A DNA stretch of 64,000 nucleotides from Salisediminibacterium beveridgei (GTDB taxonomy: Bacteria > Bacillota > Bacilli > Bacillales > Salisediminibacteriaceae), in contig NZ_CP012502.1 in the NCBI RefSeq assembly GCF_001721685.1, forward strand, positions 3,162,001-3,226,000. The letters are read 5' to 3'. The translations under genes were made by a program, and so were the position numbers. Under the pieces are notes generated by a model. The model was not told the DNA's origin and ran no database searches. It saw only the letters and a program-made list of their open reading frames with translations. Each line of letters begins with the position of its first letter. The stretch's first letter is position 1. Shown piece by piece: positions 44,801 through 56,442 of the stretch.

Positions 44801-46279
44801 TCATTTCCATACAAGTGCATTCCACTTCAACTCTTTTTTGAATTGATGAATCTGTGTATTTTGATCAATCACTACCGCTTCAATGCCGTGCATTTCAGCC
44901 CAGTCCAGCATCTGTTCTGTCGTCAACGTAAAGGAAAGAACGGTGTGGTGAGCCCCTCCTGCAAGTACCCAGGCTTCTGTCGCCGTGGAGAGTGAGGGTC
45001 TTGGTTTCCAAAGTAATTTCGCCACAGGCAGTTCAGGTGTTGCCACATCCGGCACCTGTGCATCCACTTCACTGATGAGTAACCGGAACCGATTTCCCAT
45101 ATCAACAAGGGACGCATTAATCGCGTGACCGCCCTGTCCGTTAAAGACCAGTCTTGCAGGATCGGCTTTACCGCCAATGCCCAATGGATGAACTTTGATT
45201 TCCGGTTTGTCTTCCGCAGCGGTCGGACAAATTTCCAGCATGTGAGATCCCAGCACCATTTCATTTCCCGGTTCGAAATGATAAGTATAGTCCTCCATGA
45301 ATGTAGTCCGTTTGTTCCCGGTCATGACCTTCATCATGCGAAGAAGCGCTGCCGTTTTCCAGTCTCCTTCCCCTGCGAATCCGTAACCTTGTTCCATCAA
45401 CCTTTGTGCGGCAAGTCCCGGGAGCTGTGTCATGCCGTGCAAATCTTCAAATGTCGTCGTAAACGCATTATAGCCTTCTGTTTCGAGAAACGCCTTGATT
45501 CCGGCTTCGATCCTGGCCTGATCCAAAATGGACTGTTTCAGTTCGGGTGTATTTTTGATGTCATCACCAATCACATACCGTCTGTCATATTCCTCAAACA
45601 GCTCTGCCACTTCCTCATCGGTGACTTGATCGATATAAGCTACAAGATCGCCGACACCGAAACCGTCAACGGTCCAGCCGAAGACTTCCTGGGCTGCCAC
45701 CTTATCGCCATCCGTAACTGCAACCCGGCGCATGTTGTCACCGAATCTGGCAACCTTCACTTGATAACTTACTGAATGACCCATCGCCGTTGTCATCCAG
45801 TCAGCAATCTTCTGTTGAACCTCGGATTGCTGCCAATGACCGACGACGACTTTCCTGTCGATCCCCAGCCGGCTGACCGTGAAACCGAATTCACGGTCCC
45901 CGTGCGCTGACTGGTTCAGATTCATAAAGTCCATATCGATCGTTCCCCACGGAATGTCCTGATTGTGTTGTGTATTCAGATGAAGCATGGGTTTTTGCAA
46001 CAACTGAAGACCACGAATCCAGATTTTCGATGGCGAGAACGTGTGCATCCAGGTGATGACACCCGCGCATTGCGGATCACCGTTTGCTGCAATGATCACA
46101 TCGCGAATGTCATCCGAATTGGTTAAGACCTGTTTGGTCACTACTTCAAAAGGTAAGCCGGAATCATTCAGTCCATCGACAATTTCCCTCGATTGCGCTG
46201 CGACCTGATCCAATGTTTCAGGACCGTATAAATGCTGGCTTCCTGTTAAAAACCAGAATGAATAATGGTTATTTTTCAT
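44801..46279 (-). CDS. araA: L-arabinose isomerase
   Basis: The 492-residue enzyme converts L-arabinose to L-ribulose. Family text includes FWFLTGSQHLYGPE at the N-terminus, WMHTFSPSKIWIRGL, MTQLPGLAAQRLMEQGYGF and the Mn-binding ALLRMMKVMTG and GGAHHTVLSF. Length is normal. It lies 47 bp after araB with AAGGAGGAAGG upstream. Confidence 0.97.
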   Translation of the reverse strand: MKNNHYSFWFLTGSQHLYGPETLDQVAAQSREIVDGLNDSGLPFEVVTKQVLTNSDDIRDVIIAANGDPQCAGVITWMHTFSPSKIWIRGLQLLQKPMLHLNTQHNQDIPWGTIDMDFMNLNQSAHGDREFGFTVSRLGIDRKVVVGHWQQSEVQQKIADWMTTAMGHSVSYQVKVARFGDNMRRVAVTDGDKVAAQEVFGWTVDGFGVGDLVAYIDQVTDEEVAELFEEYDRRYVIGDDIKNTPELKQSILDQARIEAGIKAFLETEGYNAFTTTFEDLHGMTQLPGLAAQRLMEQGYGFAGEGDWKTAALLRMMKVMTGNKRTTFMEDYTYHFEPGNEMVLGSHMLEICPTAAEDKPEIKVHPLGIGGKADPARLVFNGQGGHAINASLVDMGNRFRLLISEVDAQVPDVATPELPVAKLLWKPRPSLSTATEAWVLAGGAHHTVLSFTLTTEQMLDWAEMHGIEAVVIDQNTQIHQFKKELKWNALVWK

Positions 46280-46326
46280 ACCCTTCCTCCTTCTCAGTCA
46301 TTATTTAATTGACTGTAATGGGTTGA

Positions 46327-47982
46327 TCATCTCCAGGATTTCAGACGTTTCATCACATCATTTTCGCCTCTGCCGAAATAATCATGAAGGCGATTGTATT
46401 CCTGATAGATCTGCTCATAGACATCCACGTTTTCCGGGTTCGGTTCATACGTTTCATCTTTCACCCGGCCCATATATTGGGCAGCTTCCAAAATCGTTTC
46501 ATAGCCGCCTTCGTCAGTCCCCGCTGCCACTGCCGCAAACATCGCTGCTCCGAGAGCCGGAGTCTGACTTGAATCGGCCACTTTGATCCGGCGATTGGTG
46601 ACATCCGCATAAATCTGCATTAACAATGGATTCTTTTGAGGCAACCCGCCGCAAGCATACAATTCATCCACAGCCACCCCGTTGCTGTGAAACGTATCCA
46701 CGATCATTCGTGTGCCAAATGCCGTCGCTTCAAGAAGTGCGCGGTACATTTCTTCGGGTTTGGTCTGCAGGGTCAGCCCGAGCATCATACCGCTGAGCTC
46801 GGTATCCACAAGAACCGAGCGGTTCCCGTTCCACCAGTCCAGTGCGAGAAGACCACTTTCACCAGGGCGATAGGCAGACGCCTTTTTCTCAAGAAGTTTA
46901 TGGACATTCACCCCCTGTTTCTTCGCTTCCTCTTCCAAGTATGCCGGCACATTGCGGTCTGTAAACCAGCCGAAAATGTCACCCACCGCCGACTGTCCTG
47001 CCTCATATCCGAAGTATCCAGGAATGATCCCGTCTTCCACAACGCCGGCCATCCCTTCGACTTTCACTTCTTCTTTACCAAGCAGCATATGGCAAATAGA
47101 AGTGCCCATCGCCATCACCATCTTGCCTTCATCCACTACACCAACTGCAGGAACGGCTGCGTGTGCATCCACATTCCCGACCGCTATTGCCAATCCTTCC
47201 GGGAGACCGGTTTTCTTCGCCATTTCGGCGGTTAGTCCTCCAGCTTTTGTCCCGAGCGCCGCAACGTCACCTTTCAGCTTCGTCTTTGCCAGATCTTTCA
47301 ACCCTGGTGACACGGCTTCAAAAAAGTCCTGTGAAGGGTAACCATCTTTTTTGTGCCACGCTGATTTATACCCTGCAGTACAGCTGTTGCGAAGCAAGTT
47401 GTCACTGAGCTGCATAATCACCCAGTCTGTGGCCTCTACAAATTGATCTGCTTTTTCATAAATCTCCGGAGCTTCATCGAGGATCTGGTATGCTTTTGCC
47501 AGCATCCACTCAGAAGAAAGTTTTCCGCCGTATCGTGGCAAGAAGGACTCGTTTCGTTCTTCAGCCACTTCATTAATCCGGTTGGCATGAGGCTGTGAAG
47601 CATGGTGCTTCCAGAGTTTCACCCAGCTATGCGGATCATCTTTCAGATCCTCATGAAAACAAAGCGGCGTCCCTTGTTCATCAATCGGGAGCATCGTGCA
47701 AGCGGTAAAATCGATCCCGATACCGACAATGTCCTGCGGATTAACATCCGACGCTTCGATCACCGCCGGCACGGACCGTTCAATCACCTTTACATAGTCT
47801 TGCGGGTGCTGCAATGCCCATTCATATCCCAGTTTCACCTCGGGGTTCGGCAGTGTTTCATCCATGACACCATGCGGGTACTCCGTAACATGATCCGCAA
47901 TTTCCATACCATCCGCCAACGACACCAGGACCGCACGCCCTGATTGCGTACCATAATCAATTCCAATGGCATATTTCGTCAT
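46327..47982 (-). CDS. araB: L-ribulokinase
   Basis: The 551-residue FGGY-family kinase phosphorylates L-ribulose. It starts [17 protein letters not shown] (phosphate loop), has [14 protein letters not shown] and the C-terminal [19 protein letters not shown] signature. It sits between araD and araA. Confidence 0.97.
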   Translation of the reverse strand: MTKYAIGIDYGTQSGRAVLVSLADGMEIADHVTEYPHGVMDETLPNPEVKLGYEWALQHPQDYVKVIERSVPAVIEASDVNPQDIVGIGIDFTACTMLPIDEQGTPLCFHEDLKDDPHSWVKLWKHHASQPHANRINEVAEERNESFLPRYGGKLSSEWMLAKAYQILDEAPEIYEKADQFVEATDWVIMQLSDNLLRNSCTAGYKSAWHKKDGYPSQDFFEAVSPGLKDLAKTKLKGDVAALGTKAGGLTAEMAKKTGLPEGLAIAVGNVDAHAAVPAVGVVDEGKMVMAMGTSICHMLLGKEEVKVEGMAGVVEDGIIPGYFGYEAGQSAVGDIFGWFTDRNVPAYLEEEAKKQGVNVHKLLEKKASAYRPGESGLLALDWWNGNRSVLVDTELSGMMLGLTLQTKPEEMYRALLEATAFGTRMIVDTFHSNGVAVDELYACGGLPQKNPLLMQIYADVTNRRIKVADSSQTPALGAAMFAAVAAGTDEGGYETILEAAQYMGRVKDETYEPNPENVDVYEQIYQEYNRLHDYFGRGENDVMKRLKSWR

Positions 47983-48006
47983 CGTCTTCCCTCCATTCCA
48001 CCTGGA

Positions 48007-48702
48007 TCATTGTCCATAGTAAGCATCTTTCCCGTGCTTACGTAAATAATGTTTATCCAATAAGCCCTGTTTCATTCGCGGCGCATCCGGTTGCAACTGA
48101 TAACTGTACATCGCCATCTTTGCACACTCTTCGAGCACTACGGCATGATGCACCGCATCCGTTGCAGTCCCCCCCCAATTAAACGGGGCATGGCTATGCA
48201 CCAACACACCCGGCATGGCCATAGGATCGATCTTACGTTCTCTAAATGTCTCCACTATGACCATTCCCGTTTCATATTCGTAGGCCGTTTTGATCTCCTG
48301 GTCCGTCATGTCCCGCGTACAAGGAATATCCCCATAAAAATAATCCGCCTGCGTAGTACCAAGCGCCGTCAGATCTTTTCCTGCCTGTGACCAACTCGTT
48401 GCATAAGGGGAATGGGTGTGGACGATACCGCCGATGTCATGAAAATGGTTATACAGGCAGACATGCGTCGGGGTATCGGATGAAGGCTTCAAATCGCCCT
48501 CCACAACTTCACCCTGAAGATTCACGACCACCATCTTTTCCGGGGTCAGACCCTTATAATCCACACCGCTCGGTTTGATCACCACGAGACCTAATTCCCG
48601 GTCAATGCCACTGACGTTTCCCCAGGTAAAGGTGACCAGTCCGTGCCCAGGTAACGCTTGATTCGCTTTACAAACCTCGCTTTTCAAATCCTGTAAATTC
48701 AT
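48007..48702 (-). CDS. araD: L-ribulose-5-phosphate 4-epimerase
   Basis: The 231-residue class II aldolase-fold enzyme has zinc-ligand motif HTHSPYAT and a late HSHAPFNWG, plus GNVSG and KPSGVDY substrate motifs. It converts L-ribulose-5-phosphate to xylulose-5-phosphate. I chose the ATG at 48702, eight bases after GAGG, over a GTG nine bases upstream. Confidence 0.96.
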   Translation of the reverse strand: MNLQDLKSEVCKANQALPGHGLVTFTWGNVSGIDRELGLVVIKPSGVDYKGLTPEKMVVVNLQGEVVEGDLKPSSDTPTHVCLYNHFHDIGGIVHTHSPYATSWSQAGKDLTALGTTQADYFYGDIPCTRDMTDQEIKTAYEYETGMVIVETFRERKIDPMAMPGVLVHSHAPFNWGGTATDAVHHAVVLEECAKMAMYSYQLQPDAPRMKQGLLDKHYLRKHGKDAYYGQ

Positions 48703-48790
48703 GTATGCCACCTCGAATTATGACCTATGTTCTTAGCTTTGTTACTAAATCGTCTATGTAAAATAGACTTACTGCAGTATGTATAATTAT

Positions 48791-48832
48791 CTCCTTAGAC
48801 AACCGTTTACAGATAAACGGAAGCCTAAGGAG
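48791..48832 (-). other. Nested hairpin between araN and araD
   Basis: Outer arms CTCCTTAG/CTAAGGAG and inner arms CCGTTTA/TAAACGG form one long stem with small internal loops. There is no T-run, so it more likely protects the araN mRNA 3' end or attenuates the downstream genes. Confidence 0.65.
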
Positions 48833-48848
48833 AATCATTCATGGATGA

Positions 48849-50219
48849 TTAATCATCCATTCTAGGTCTGATGCTTTCTTCCGCCTGTTCAAGTGCTTCT
48901 TGTGGAGTTTGCGCTTGCTCCCGAATAACATTAAACATCACATTGGTATCTATTTCATCCAACACATCCGGCGTATTCGGCATGATATGGACACCTTCAA
49001 CCTCATCCCGGATACCAAGCAGAATGTCAAAGATATCGTCATGGAAGTAATCATAGAATTCATTATCTGCCAATAATTCTTCATCATCCCAAACATCCCA
49101 TCGTGGCGGGTCAAACCCTAATTCTGTCCACAAATTAATGTTTCCTTCGTAGGACATTTTCGCAAAATATAAAAACTCTTTTGCCAAATCCACGTTATCT
49201 GATTGACTCGTCACAGATGTACCAGTACCACCCATACCTACTGTTCTTGCATCCGATTCATCAAACACAGGCATTGGTCGAATCTCCATTTTCCCTGAAA
49301 GGTCCGGCATATCTGCCAAGAAACTTGACATGTAGAAGAGCGGCATTAAAGCAGAACCTGCACCACCGTTATTCATAAAGCCGAAATATTCTTCCGAATG
49401 ATTATGCTCCCCCGGAGTTACTTGAGCAATCTCATGTTCATTAACAAGGTCTGAGACAAACTGCAGCGTTTCAATATTCATGTCATTTGCTAAAGTTAAC
49501 TCTCCGTTTTCATCAAAAAAGTCGGAACCTCGCTGTGCAACAAACGGCCATAAACCATACCAGTTTGTCGAGATAGTTGTCATTGGAACATCTGCCTGTT
49601 CAACAACTTGCTGACCCGCTTCGATGTAGTCATCCCACGTAACGATCTCATCAATGTCTACTCCAGCCTCATCCATAATTTCCGTATTGTAATACATAAC
49701 CGTTGCGCCTAAATGGGTTGGTGCTCCGTAATAAGTGTCATCCTGCCCATAGATATCAAGCCGCTCTGTAATAAAATTATCTAATTCATCATCGATTAAA
49801 TCATTCAAAGGTTCTAATTGAACGTCCCCTAATAAAAAGTTCGGAAATCTCGCTATTTCAATATCAGCAAGGTCTGGAGCCCCTGAACCTGATTGCAAAG
49901 AGAGCAACAGATTGTTATGCATCTGATCAAATGGATAAACTTCAGCAGTCAGTTGAATGGGGTTATCTTCGTTTTCTTCGTTCCATCTTTCAGTAGCATT
50001 CTCAAAAAAAGTTGCATGTGTTTCAGCAAAAGTCCAAAAAGTCAGCTCAGTTGCTCCTTCAATATCTTCACCTGCAACAACAACTTCGTCAGCTTCCCCA
50101 TCTGCTTCATTCCCGCCTTGATCCCCGTCAGCATTGCCTCCATTTTCATCATCGCCACCACAAGCAGCCAATAATACCATCGAGCCAACCACAGCAGAGT
50201 AATGCCAAAATCTTTTCAT
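48849..50219 (-). CDS. araN: Arabino-oligosaccharide-binding lipoprotein
   Basis: The 456-residue extracellular solute-binding protein (family 1) has lipobox LLAAC near residue 20, a Gly/Asp/Glu-rich spacer and a maltose-binding-like fold. With AraP and AraQ, encoded divergently, it forms the importer for arabinose oligomers; MsmX-type ATPase is usually encoded elsewhere. It is the first gene of araN-D-B-A-R-M. Confidence 0.92.
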   Translation of the reverse strand: MKRFWHYSAVVGSMVLLAACGGDDENGGNADGDQGGNEADGEADEVVVAGEDIEGATELTFWTFAETHATFFENATERWNEENEDNPIQLTAEVYPFDQMHNNLLLSLQSGSGAPDLADIEIARFPNFLLGDVQLEPLNDLIDDELDNFITERLDIYGQDDTYYGAPTHLGATVMYYNTEIMDEAGVDIDEIVTWDDYIEAGQQVVEQADVPMTTISTNWYGLWPFVAQRGSDFFDENGELTLANDMNIETLQFVSDLVNEHEIAQVTPGEHNHSEEYFGFMNNGGAGSALMPLFYMSSFLADMPDLSGKMEIRPMPVFDESDARTVGMGGTGTSVTSQSDNVDLAKEFLYFAKMSYEGNINLWTELGFDPPRWDVWDDEELLADNEFYDYFHDDIFDILLGIRDEVEGVHIMPNTPDVLDEIDTNVMFNVIREQAQTPQEALEQAEESIRPRMDD

Positions 50220-50238
50220 AAGTGATTCCTCCCTTTTT

Positions 50239-50252
50239 TGTTAACGCTTACA
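50239..50252 (-). promoter_or_regulatory. cre site in the araN leader
   Basis: The minus strand reads TGTAAGCGTTAACA, a complete match to TGWAANCGNTNWCA, about 90 bp downstream of the araN promoter and 20 bp before the start codon. It implies CcpA roadblock repression of the ara operon by preferred sugars. Confidence 0.8.
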
Positions 50253-50344
50253 CCGCAAGCGTTTTAACCTTTGACTCTCACTTGAATCTGAAACATGACT
50301 ATTGCGAACTCTCGACACATTGAATAATTCAAGTGTTGGTTTTG

Positions 50345-50373
50345 ATTATAATAAACATATACGTATAAGTCAA
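50345..50373 (-). promoter_or_regulatory. araN promoter with AraR operator O1
   Basis: TTGACT (50368-50373), exact 17-nt spacer, TATAAT (50345-50350) on the minus strand. The 16-bp operator ACATATACGTATAAGT (50355-50370) fills the spacer, so repressor and polymerase compete. Confidence 0.85.
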
Positions 50374-50489
50374 CGGTTTTTATTTCTACCCATTTGTAAA
50401 AAATACTCTTTATTGATTGTATGAAAATGTCGTTATAACACAATATAAATAACGTTTTCTGACATATTAGCGGAGATTCAATATTACAC

Positions 50490-50544
50490 TTGCACACGAA
50501 ACTCATGTGTTATATAATCCATTCAAGAACATATACGTATAAGT
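50490..50544 (+). promoter_or_regulatory. araP promoter with AraR operator O2
   Basis: TTGCAC (50490), 17-nt spacer, TATAAT (50513-50518). The same 16-bp operator ACATATACGTATAAGT lies at 50529-50544, about where transcription starts. O1 and O2 are 174 bp apart, which would allow looping. Elsewhere in 50374-50677 there is only a 13-codon ORF at 50591, probably not a gene. Confidence 0.85.
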
Positions 50545-50677
50545 TAATTCGTTTGTAATCGCTTCATTTTATTAAGGGGGTTTTGTTCGATGAAAGACAA
50601 GGTGCCATCTTGCTCTGACAGAAAGTTATGAACCGTAAATGAACTGATCCAGTCATTAAAATAAGGAGGCTTAATCC

Positions 50678-51601
50678 ATGTCAACAAAATCTGAAAGAGT
50701 GTCGAAAAAGACCAGTCGGTCCAATATTTTGTATTCAAAAACATGGGCACCATACATTTTCGTTTCTCCTTTCATCCTTTCATTCCTATTATTATCACTT
50801 TATCCAATGATCAGTGCTCTTAACATGAGTTTTCAAAGAGTCGTCCCTGGCCAGGTTGAATATATAGGATTTTCCAATTACGAACGAGTTTTCAATCCCG
50901 TCTTTTATACGGCGTTGCAGAATACAACGATCTATGTGGTTTGGACGGTTGTCATTCTGACCATTATCCCGATGATCTTAGCTATCTTCTTAAATCATCG
51001 CTTAATCAAATTCACCAATTTCTTCAGAGCATCTATATTTATTCCGGCATTAACTTCCGTCATCGTTGCCGGTACAATCTTTCGAATGATTTTCGGTGAA
51101 TCAGATGCCGCTTTCGCGAACCAATTTATTCAATTTTTTGGATTCGAGCCGGTTGAATGGAGGTACAGCGCTGGTACCGCAATGTTTTTGATGGTCGCAT
51201 TAGCGTCCTGGAGATGGATGGGGGTTAATGTTCTTTACTACCTTGCTGCCCTGCAAAATGTCAGTAAAGATTTATACGAGGCTGCGGATATTGACGGTGC
51301 AAACGCGTGGCAGAAATTCAGAAACGTTACGTTCCCGGCAATCAAACCTATTTTCATTTTCCTCTCAACCATCACAACGATTAATGGGTTTCGCATGTTC
51401 GAAGAAAGTTTTGTTTTCTTTGAAACAACGTCACCCGGCAACATCGGCTTAACGATGGTCGGATATATCTACTCCGAAGGCATTCAGAGAAATGACATGG
51501 GCTTTGGTGCAGCAATCGGCATTGTTCTCCTCGGCATTATCTTCATTGTCAGTCTGATTCAATTGTACTTAACCGGTGCATTTAAAAAGGAGGATTCATA
51601 A
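50678..51601 (+). CDS. araP: Arabino-oligosaccharide ABC permease AraP
   Basis: The 307-residue MalF-type permease has six transmembrane segments and the EAA motif (YEAADIDGANAWQKFRNVTFP). It is encoded divergently from araN and followed at once by araQ. AAGGAGG precedes the ATG. Confidence 0.93.
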   Translation: MSTKSERVSKKTSRSNILYSKTWAPYIFVSPFILSFLLLSLYPMISALNMSFQRVVPGQVEYIGFSNYERVFNPVFYTALQNTTIYVVWTVVILTIIPMILAIFLNHRLIKFTNFFRASIFIPALTSVIVAGTIFRMIFGESDAAFANQFIQFFGFEPVEWRYSAGTAMFLMVALASWRWMGVNVLYYLAALQNVSKDLYEAADIDGANAWQKFRNVTFPAIKPIFIFLSTITTINGFRMFEESFVFFETTSPGNIGLTMVGYIYSEGIQRNDMGFGAAIGIVLLGIIFIVSLIQLYLTGAFKKEDS

Positions 51602-52456
51602 ATGAAGTTCTCGAATTTAAATGCTAAAGAAAAAACAGCATCTGTCGGACTTATTATTTTCTTTAGCTTAATTTCACTCGTCGCATTATTCCCGGTAATA
51701 TCTTTGATCGTTGCATCATTCAGCCCTTCTTCTGATTTAATGCGATTCGGGCTGGCTCCGGAATTGTTTTTCTCAGCTTTCACAATGGAGAACTTCGACG
51801 TTTTATTCGGCGGAGAAGCTGGTGCATATTGGCGCTGGTACTTAAACAGTCTGATCATCTCCGGTGTATTGATTGTTATTTCACTGTTTTTCTCTTCACT
51901 CGTCGGCTACGCGCTGGCATTGTATGAGTTTAAGGGGAAACGATTCATCTTTATTCTCGTTTTGCTCATATTAATGATTCCATTCGAAATCCTGATGCTG
52001 CCACTTTATACGATGATGATCAACCTCAGACTCGTTGACACCTATTTTGGTGTCATGCTGCCACTGATTGTCGCTCCAATCACCGTGTTCTTTTTCAGAC
52101 AGTATTGTCTGGGTCTCCCTAAAGAATTAATGGAGTCCGGAAGAGTAGATGGTTGTACTGAATTTGGGATTTACGCCAGGATCATGGCACCTTTGATGCT
52201 TCCTTCATTTGCCGCCATGGCCATTTTAACTGGTTTGATGAGCTGGAATAACTTTCTTTGGCCATTAATTGTGCTGCGTTCAAACGATATGTTTACACTT
52301 CCGGTTGGTTTGGCGACGCTTTTGACACCATACGGGAATAACTATGAAATTTTGTTCTCAGGTTCAGTCATGGCGATTATTCCGATCATCATTCTGTTCT
52401 TGTTCTTCCAACGTTTTTTCATTGCCGGACTCACTTCAGGTGGCGTAAAGGGTTAA
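51602..52456 (+). CDS. araQ: Arabino-oligosaccharide ABC permease AraQ
   Basis: The 284-residue MalG-type permease has six transmembrane segments and the EAA motif (MESGRVDGCTEFGIYARIMAPL). It begins directly after the araP stop. Confidence 0.93.
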   Translation: MKFSNLNAKEKTASVGLIIFFSLISLVALFPVISLIVASFSPSSDLMRFGLAPELFFSAFTMENFDVLFGGEAGAYWRWYLNSLIISGVLIVISLFFSSLVGYALALYEFKGKRFIFILVLLILMIPFEILMLPLYTMMINLRLVDTYFGVMLPLIVAPITVFFFRQYCLGLPKELMESGRVDGCTEFGIYARIMAPLMLPSFAAMAILTGLMSWNNFLWPLIVLRSNDMFTLPVGLATLLTPYGNNYEILFSGSVMAIIPIIILFLFFQRFFIAGLTSGGVKG

Positions 52457-52481
52457 TTGTTCAGAATGACAGGAGGACATT

Positions 52482-54618
<2,137 letters not shown>

Positions 54619-54738
54619 TTCTCCATTTTTGATGAGCACTGACCTGTGTGTGAAAAGTATCAATATTCAAGAAGACAACTGACCGACTCTCAAATAACCT
54701 CAGTCTGTAGCAATCCGTTTTTGTCATAAAATCTTCTT

Positions 54739-54768
54739 TTGTATGTTTCAACTGATTTGCAGTATAAT
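54739..54768 (+). promoter_or_regulatory. Promoter of the mod leader
   Basis: TATAAT at 54763-54768 with a weak TTGTAT 18 nt upstream, just before the structured leader. Confidence 0.5.
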
Positions 54769-54775
54769 GAAAGCA

Positions 54776-54900
54776 TGTCTCCGAGTCCGTTTCACCTGTG
54801 GCCGTTTCCGCTATGGTGAACGGACCTGAGTGATTCGGTCAACCGGATCATTCACGGGGTTCGAGGCGGAAACGCGCGGACCTTCCTTTGTTGTAAAGGA
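54776..54900 (+). ncRNA. Candidate molybdenum-cofactor (Moco) riboswitch
   Basis: The leader of modABC begins TCTCCGAG, then a long arm GTCCGTTTCACC pairing with GGTGAACGGAC, then CCTGAG, a second stem (TGATTCGGT/ACCGGATCA) and GGGGTTCGAGGCGGAAACGC. The order and the purine-rich joining segments match my memory of the Moco motif, which controls modABC and moa genes. An intrinsic terminator follows at 54927. The assignment is by eye, not by covariance search. Confidence 0.65.
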
Positions 54901-54926
54901 GGCGCTTCATTGATGCAGTCAATCAA

Positions 54927-54952
54927 GAGGCGCGGGTTCTTTACCGCGCCTC
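54927..54952 (+). terminator. Riboswitch terminator upstream of modA
   Basis: Perfect stem GAGGCGCGG/CCGCGCCTC followed by TTTTT, before the modA start. The 3' arm can also pair with GAGGCGG in the leader, giving a plausible switch. Confidence 0.85.
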
Positions 54953-54984
54953 TTTTTGTATAGTAACCTGGGGGGGGAATTTTC

Positions 54985-55774
54985 ATGTTCATCAAAACAG
55001 GTCTTTTGTTATCTTTTCTATCCATCCTGATATTCGGAACCGCATGCAACTCTGAGAATGCCAGTGATGACACTGTCAAACTCTCCATTGCCGCAGCTTC
55101 CGATTTGGGGCCCGCTTTCAATGCCTTAAAAGACGATTATGAAGAGGAGCGTGGTGTGGAACTGTCGTTTTCGTTCGGCTCGACCGGACAACTGGCTGAT
55201 CAAATTGAAAATGGTGCACCATTCGACGTATTCGCCTCGGCGAATGTGTCCTTTATCGATCGACTGATTGAAACAGACGACATCATTGAAACGTCTGCCA
55301 CACCTTATGCATTTGGCAGAATCGGTTTAATGATGAACAGTGAAAATGAAGGGCTTGCTGAAACCATGGAGGATCTAAGGTCACCGGATATCGGCCGGAT
55401 ATCGATTGCCAACCCCGCTCACGCGCCATACGGAATGGCCGCAGAAGAAGCGCTTTTTTTCCAGTGGTTTGCACGATGATGTAAAAGACAAGCTTGTCTA
55501 TGGCCGTAATATCACCGACGCATTTGTTCAAATTGAAACCGGCAATGCGGAAGTCGGCATCATTGCCTACTCATTAGGCATTGCCAATGAAGAGGACTAT
55601 CATTTTGTATTACTCGATGAAGAACTCCATGATCCGATTGAACAGGTCATCGGTGTCGTCAGTTATTCCGATCATACCGATGAAGGCCAGGCTTTTATTG
55701 ATTTCATAACAACGGGTTCAGGCAAAGAGGTTATGGAGAATTACGGCTTCATTGTGCCAGAAGAGTTATCATGA
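54985..55774 (+). pseudogene. modA: Molybdate-binding lipoprotein, frameshifted at a T7 run
   Basis: Frame one (54985 to 55479) encodes a lipoprotein signal (lipobox GTAC) and the N-terminal two-thirds of ModA (SIAAASDLGPAF, SFGSTGQLADQI, NPAHAPYGMAAEEA). The rest (SGLHDDVKDKLVYG, ETGNAEVGIIAYSLG, to 55774) continues in another frame. Removing one T from the seven at 55454-55460 restores a single ModA of normal length. Both halves are well conserved and modB and modC are intact, so this is a recent mutation, an assembly error or a slippage site. ModA binds molybdate or tungstate outside the cell. Confidence 0.85.
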
Positions 55775-56442
55775 TGGATATTTCCTTATTCCCATTATTC
55801 CTCTCACTTCGTGTCGCATTGACGGCGACGTTTCTGGCGATTCTGATCGGCATTCCCATCGCTTATTATTTACATAAAACCGATACACGGTTCAGCACAC
55901 TGATCGATACATTGATCACGCTGCCAATCGTCCTCCCGCCCACCGTTCTCGGCTATTACCTGCTCGTGCTGCTCGGACGCAACAGCGGCATCGGACGCTT
56001 TCTTGAAGATCATTTCGGTATCACGATTGCCTTCACGCCTGCAGGAGCTGTCGTTGCGGCCCTCGTCGTATCGATTCCATTTATGATCAAATCGGCAAAA
56101 ACGGCCTTCAGTTCTGTTGGTGAAGATGTCCTTCATTCTGCCGCGATTCTCGGGCGATCCCGTATCAATATTTTTCTCACGATCACCATTCCGCTTGCCT
56201 GGCGGGGGATCGTTGCCGGCATGACCATGACATTTGCCAGAGCCTTGGGCGATTTCGGCGCAACGCTGATGATCGCCGGGAGTATACCCAATGAGACGAT
56301 GACCATGCCCATTGCGATCTACGACGCACTCCTCGCAGGGGACCGGGTCATGGCAAACACACTGGTCGCCATTATGACCATCGTTGCCGTCACCATCCTC
56401 TATACCATTAACCGTTTGGAAAAACGGGTCATTCAAGGGTGA
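55771..56442 (+). CDS. modB: Molybdate ABC transporter permease
   Basis: The 223-residue permease has five transmembrane segments and a ModB-type EAA loop (SAAILGRSRINIFLTITIPLAW; RALGDFGATLMIAG). It overlaps the modA 3' end and modC by 4 bp each. Confidence 0.95.
   Translation: MMDISLFPLFLSLRVALTATFLAILIGIPIAYYLHKTDTRFSTLIDTLITLPIVLPPTVLGYYLLVLLGRNSGIGRFLEDHFGITIAFTPAGAVVAALVVSIPFMIKSAKTAFSSVGEDVLHSAAILGRSRINIFLTITIPLAWRGIVAGMTMTFARALGDFGATLMIAGSIPNETMTMPIAIYDALLAGDRVMANTLVAIMTIVAVTILYTINRLEKRVIQG

Noticed and set aside
50591..50632. A 13-codon ORF (ATG after AAGGGGG) in the araP leader
   Set aside because: Possible leader peptide, but too short to support, with no terminator or stall signature after it.
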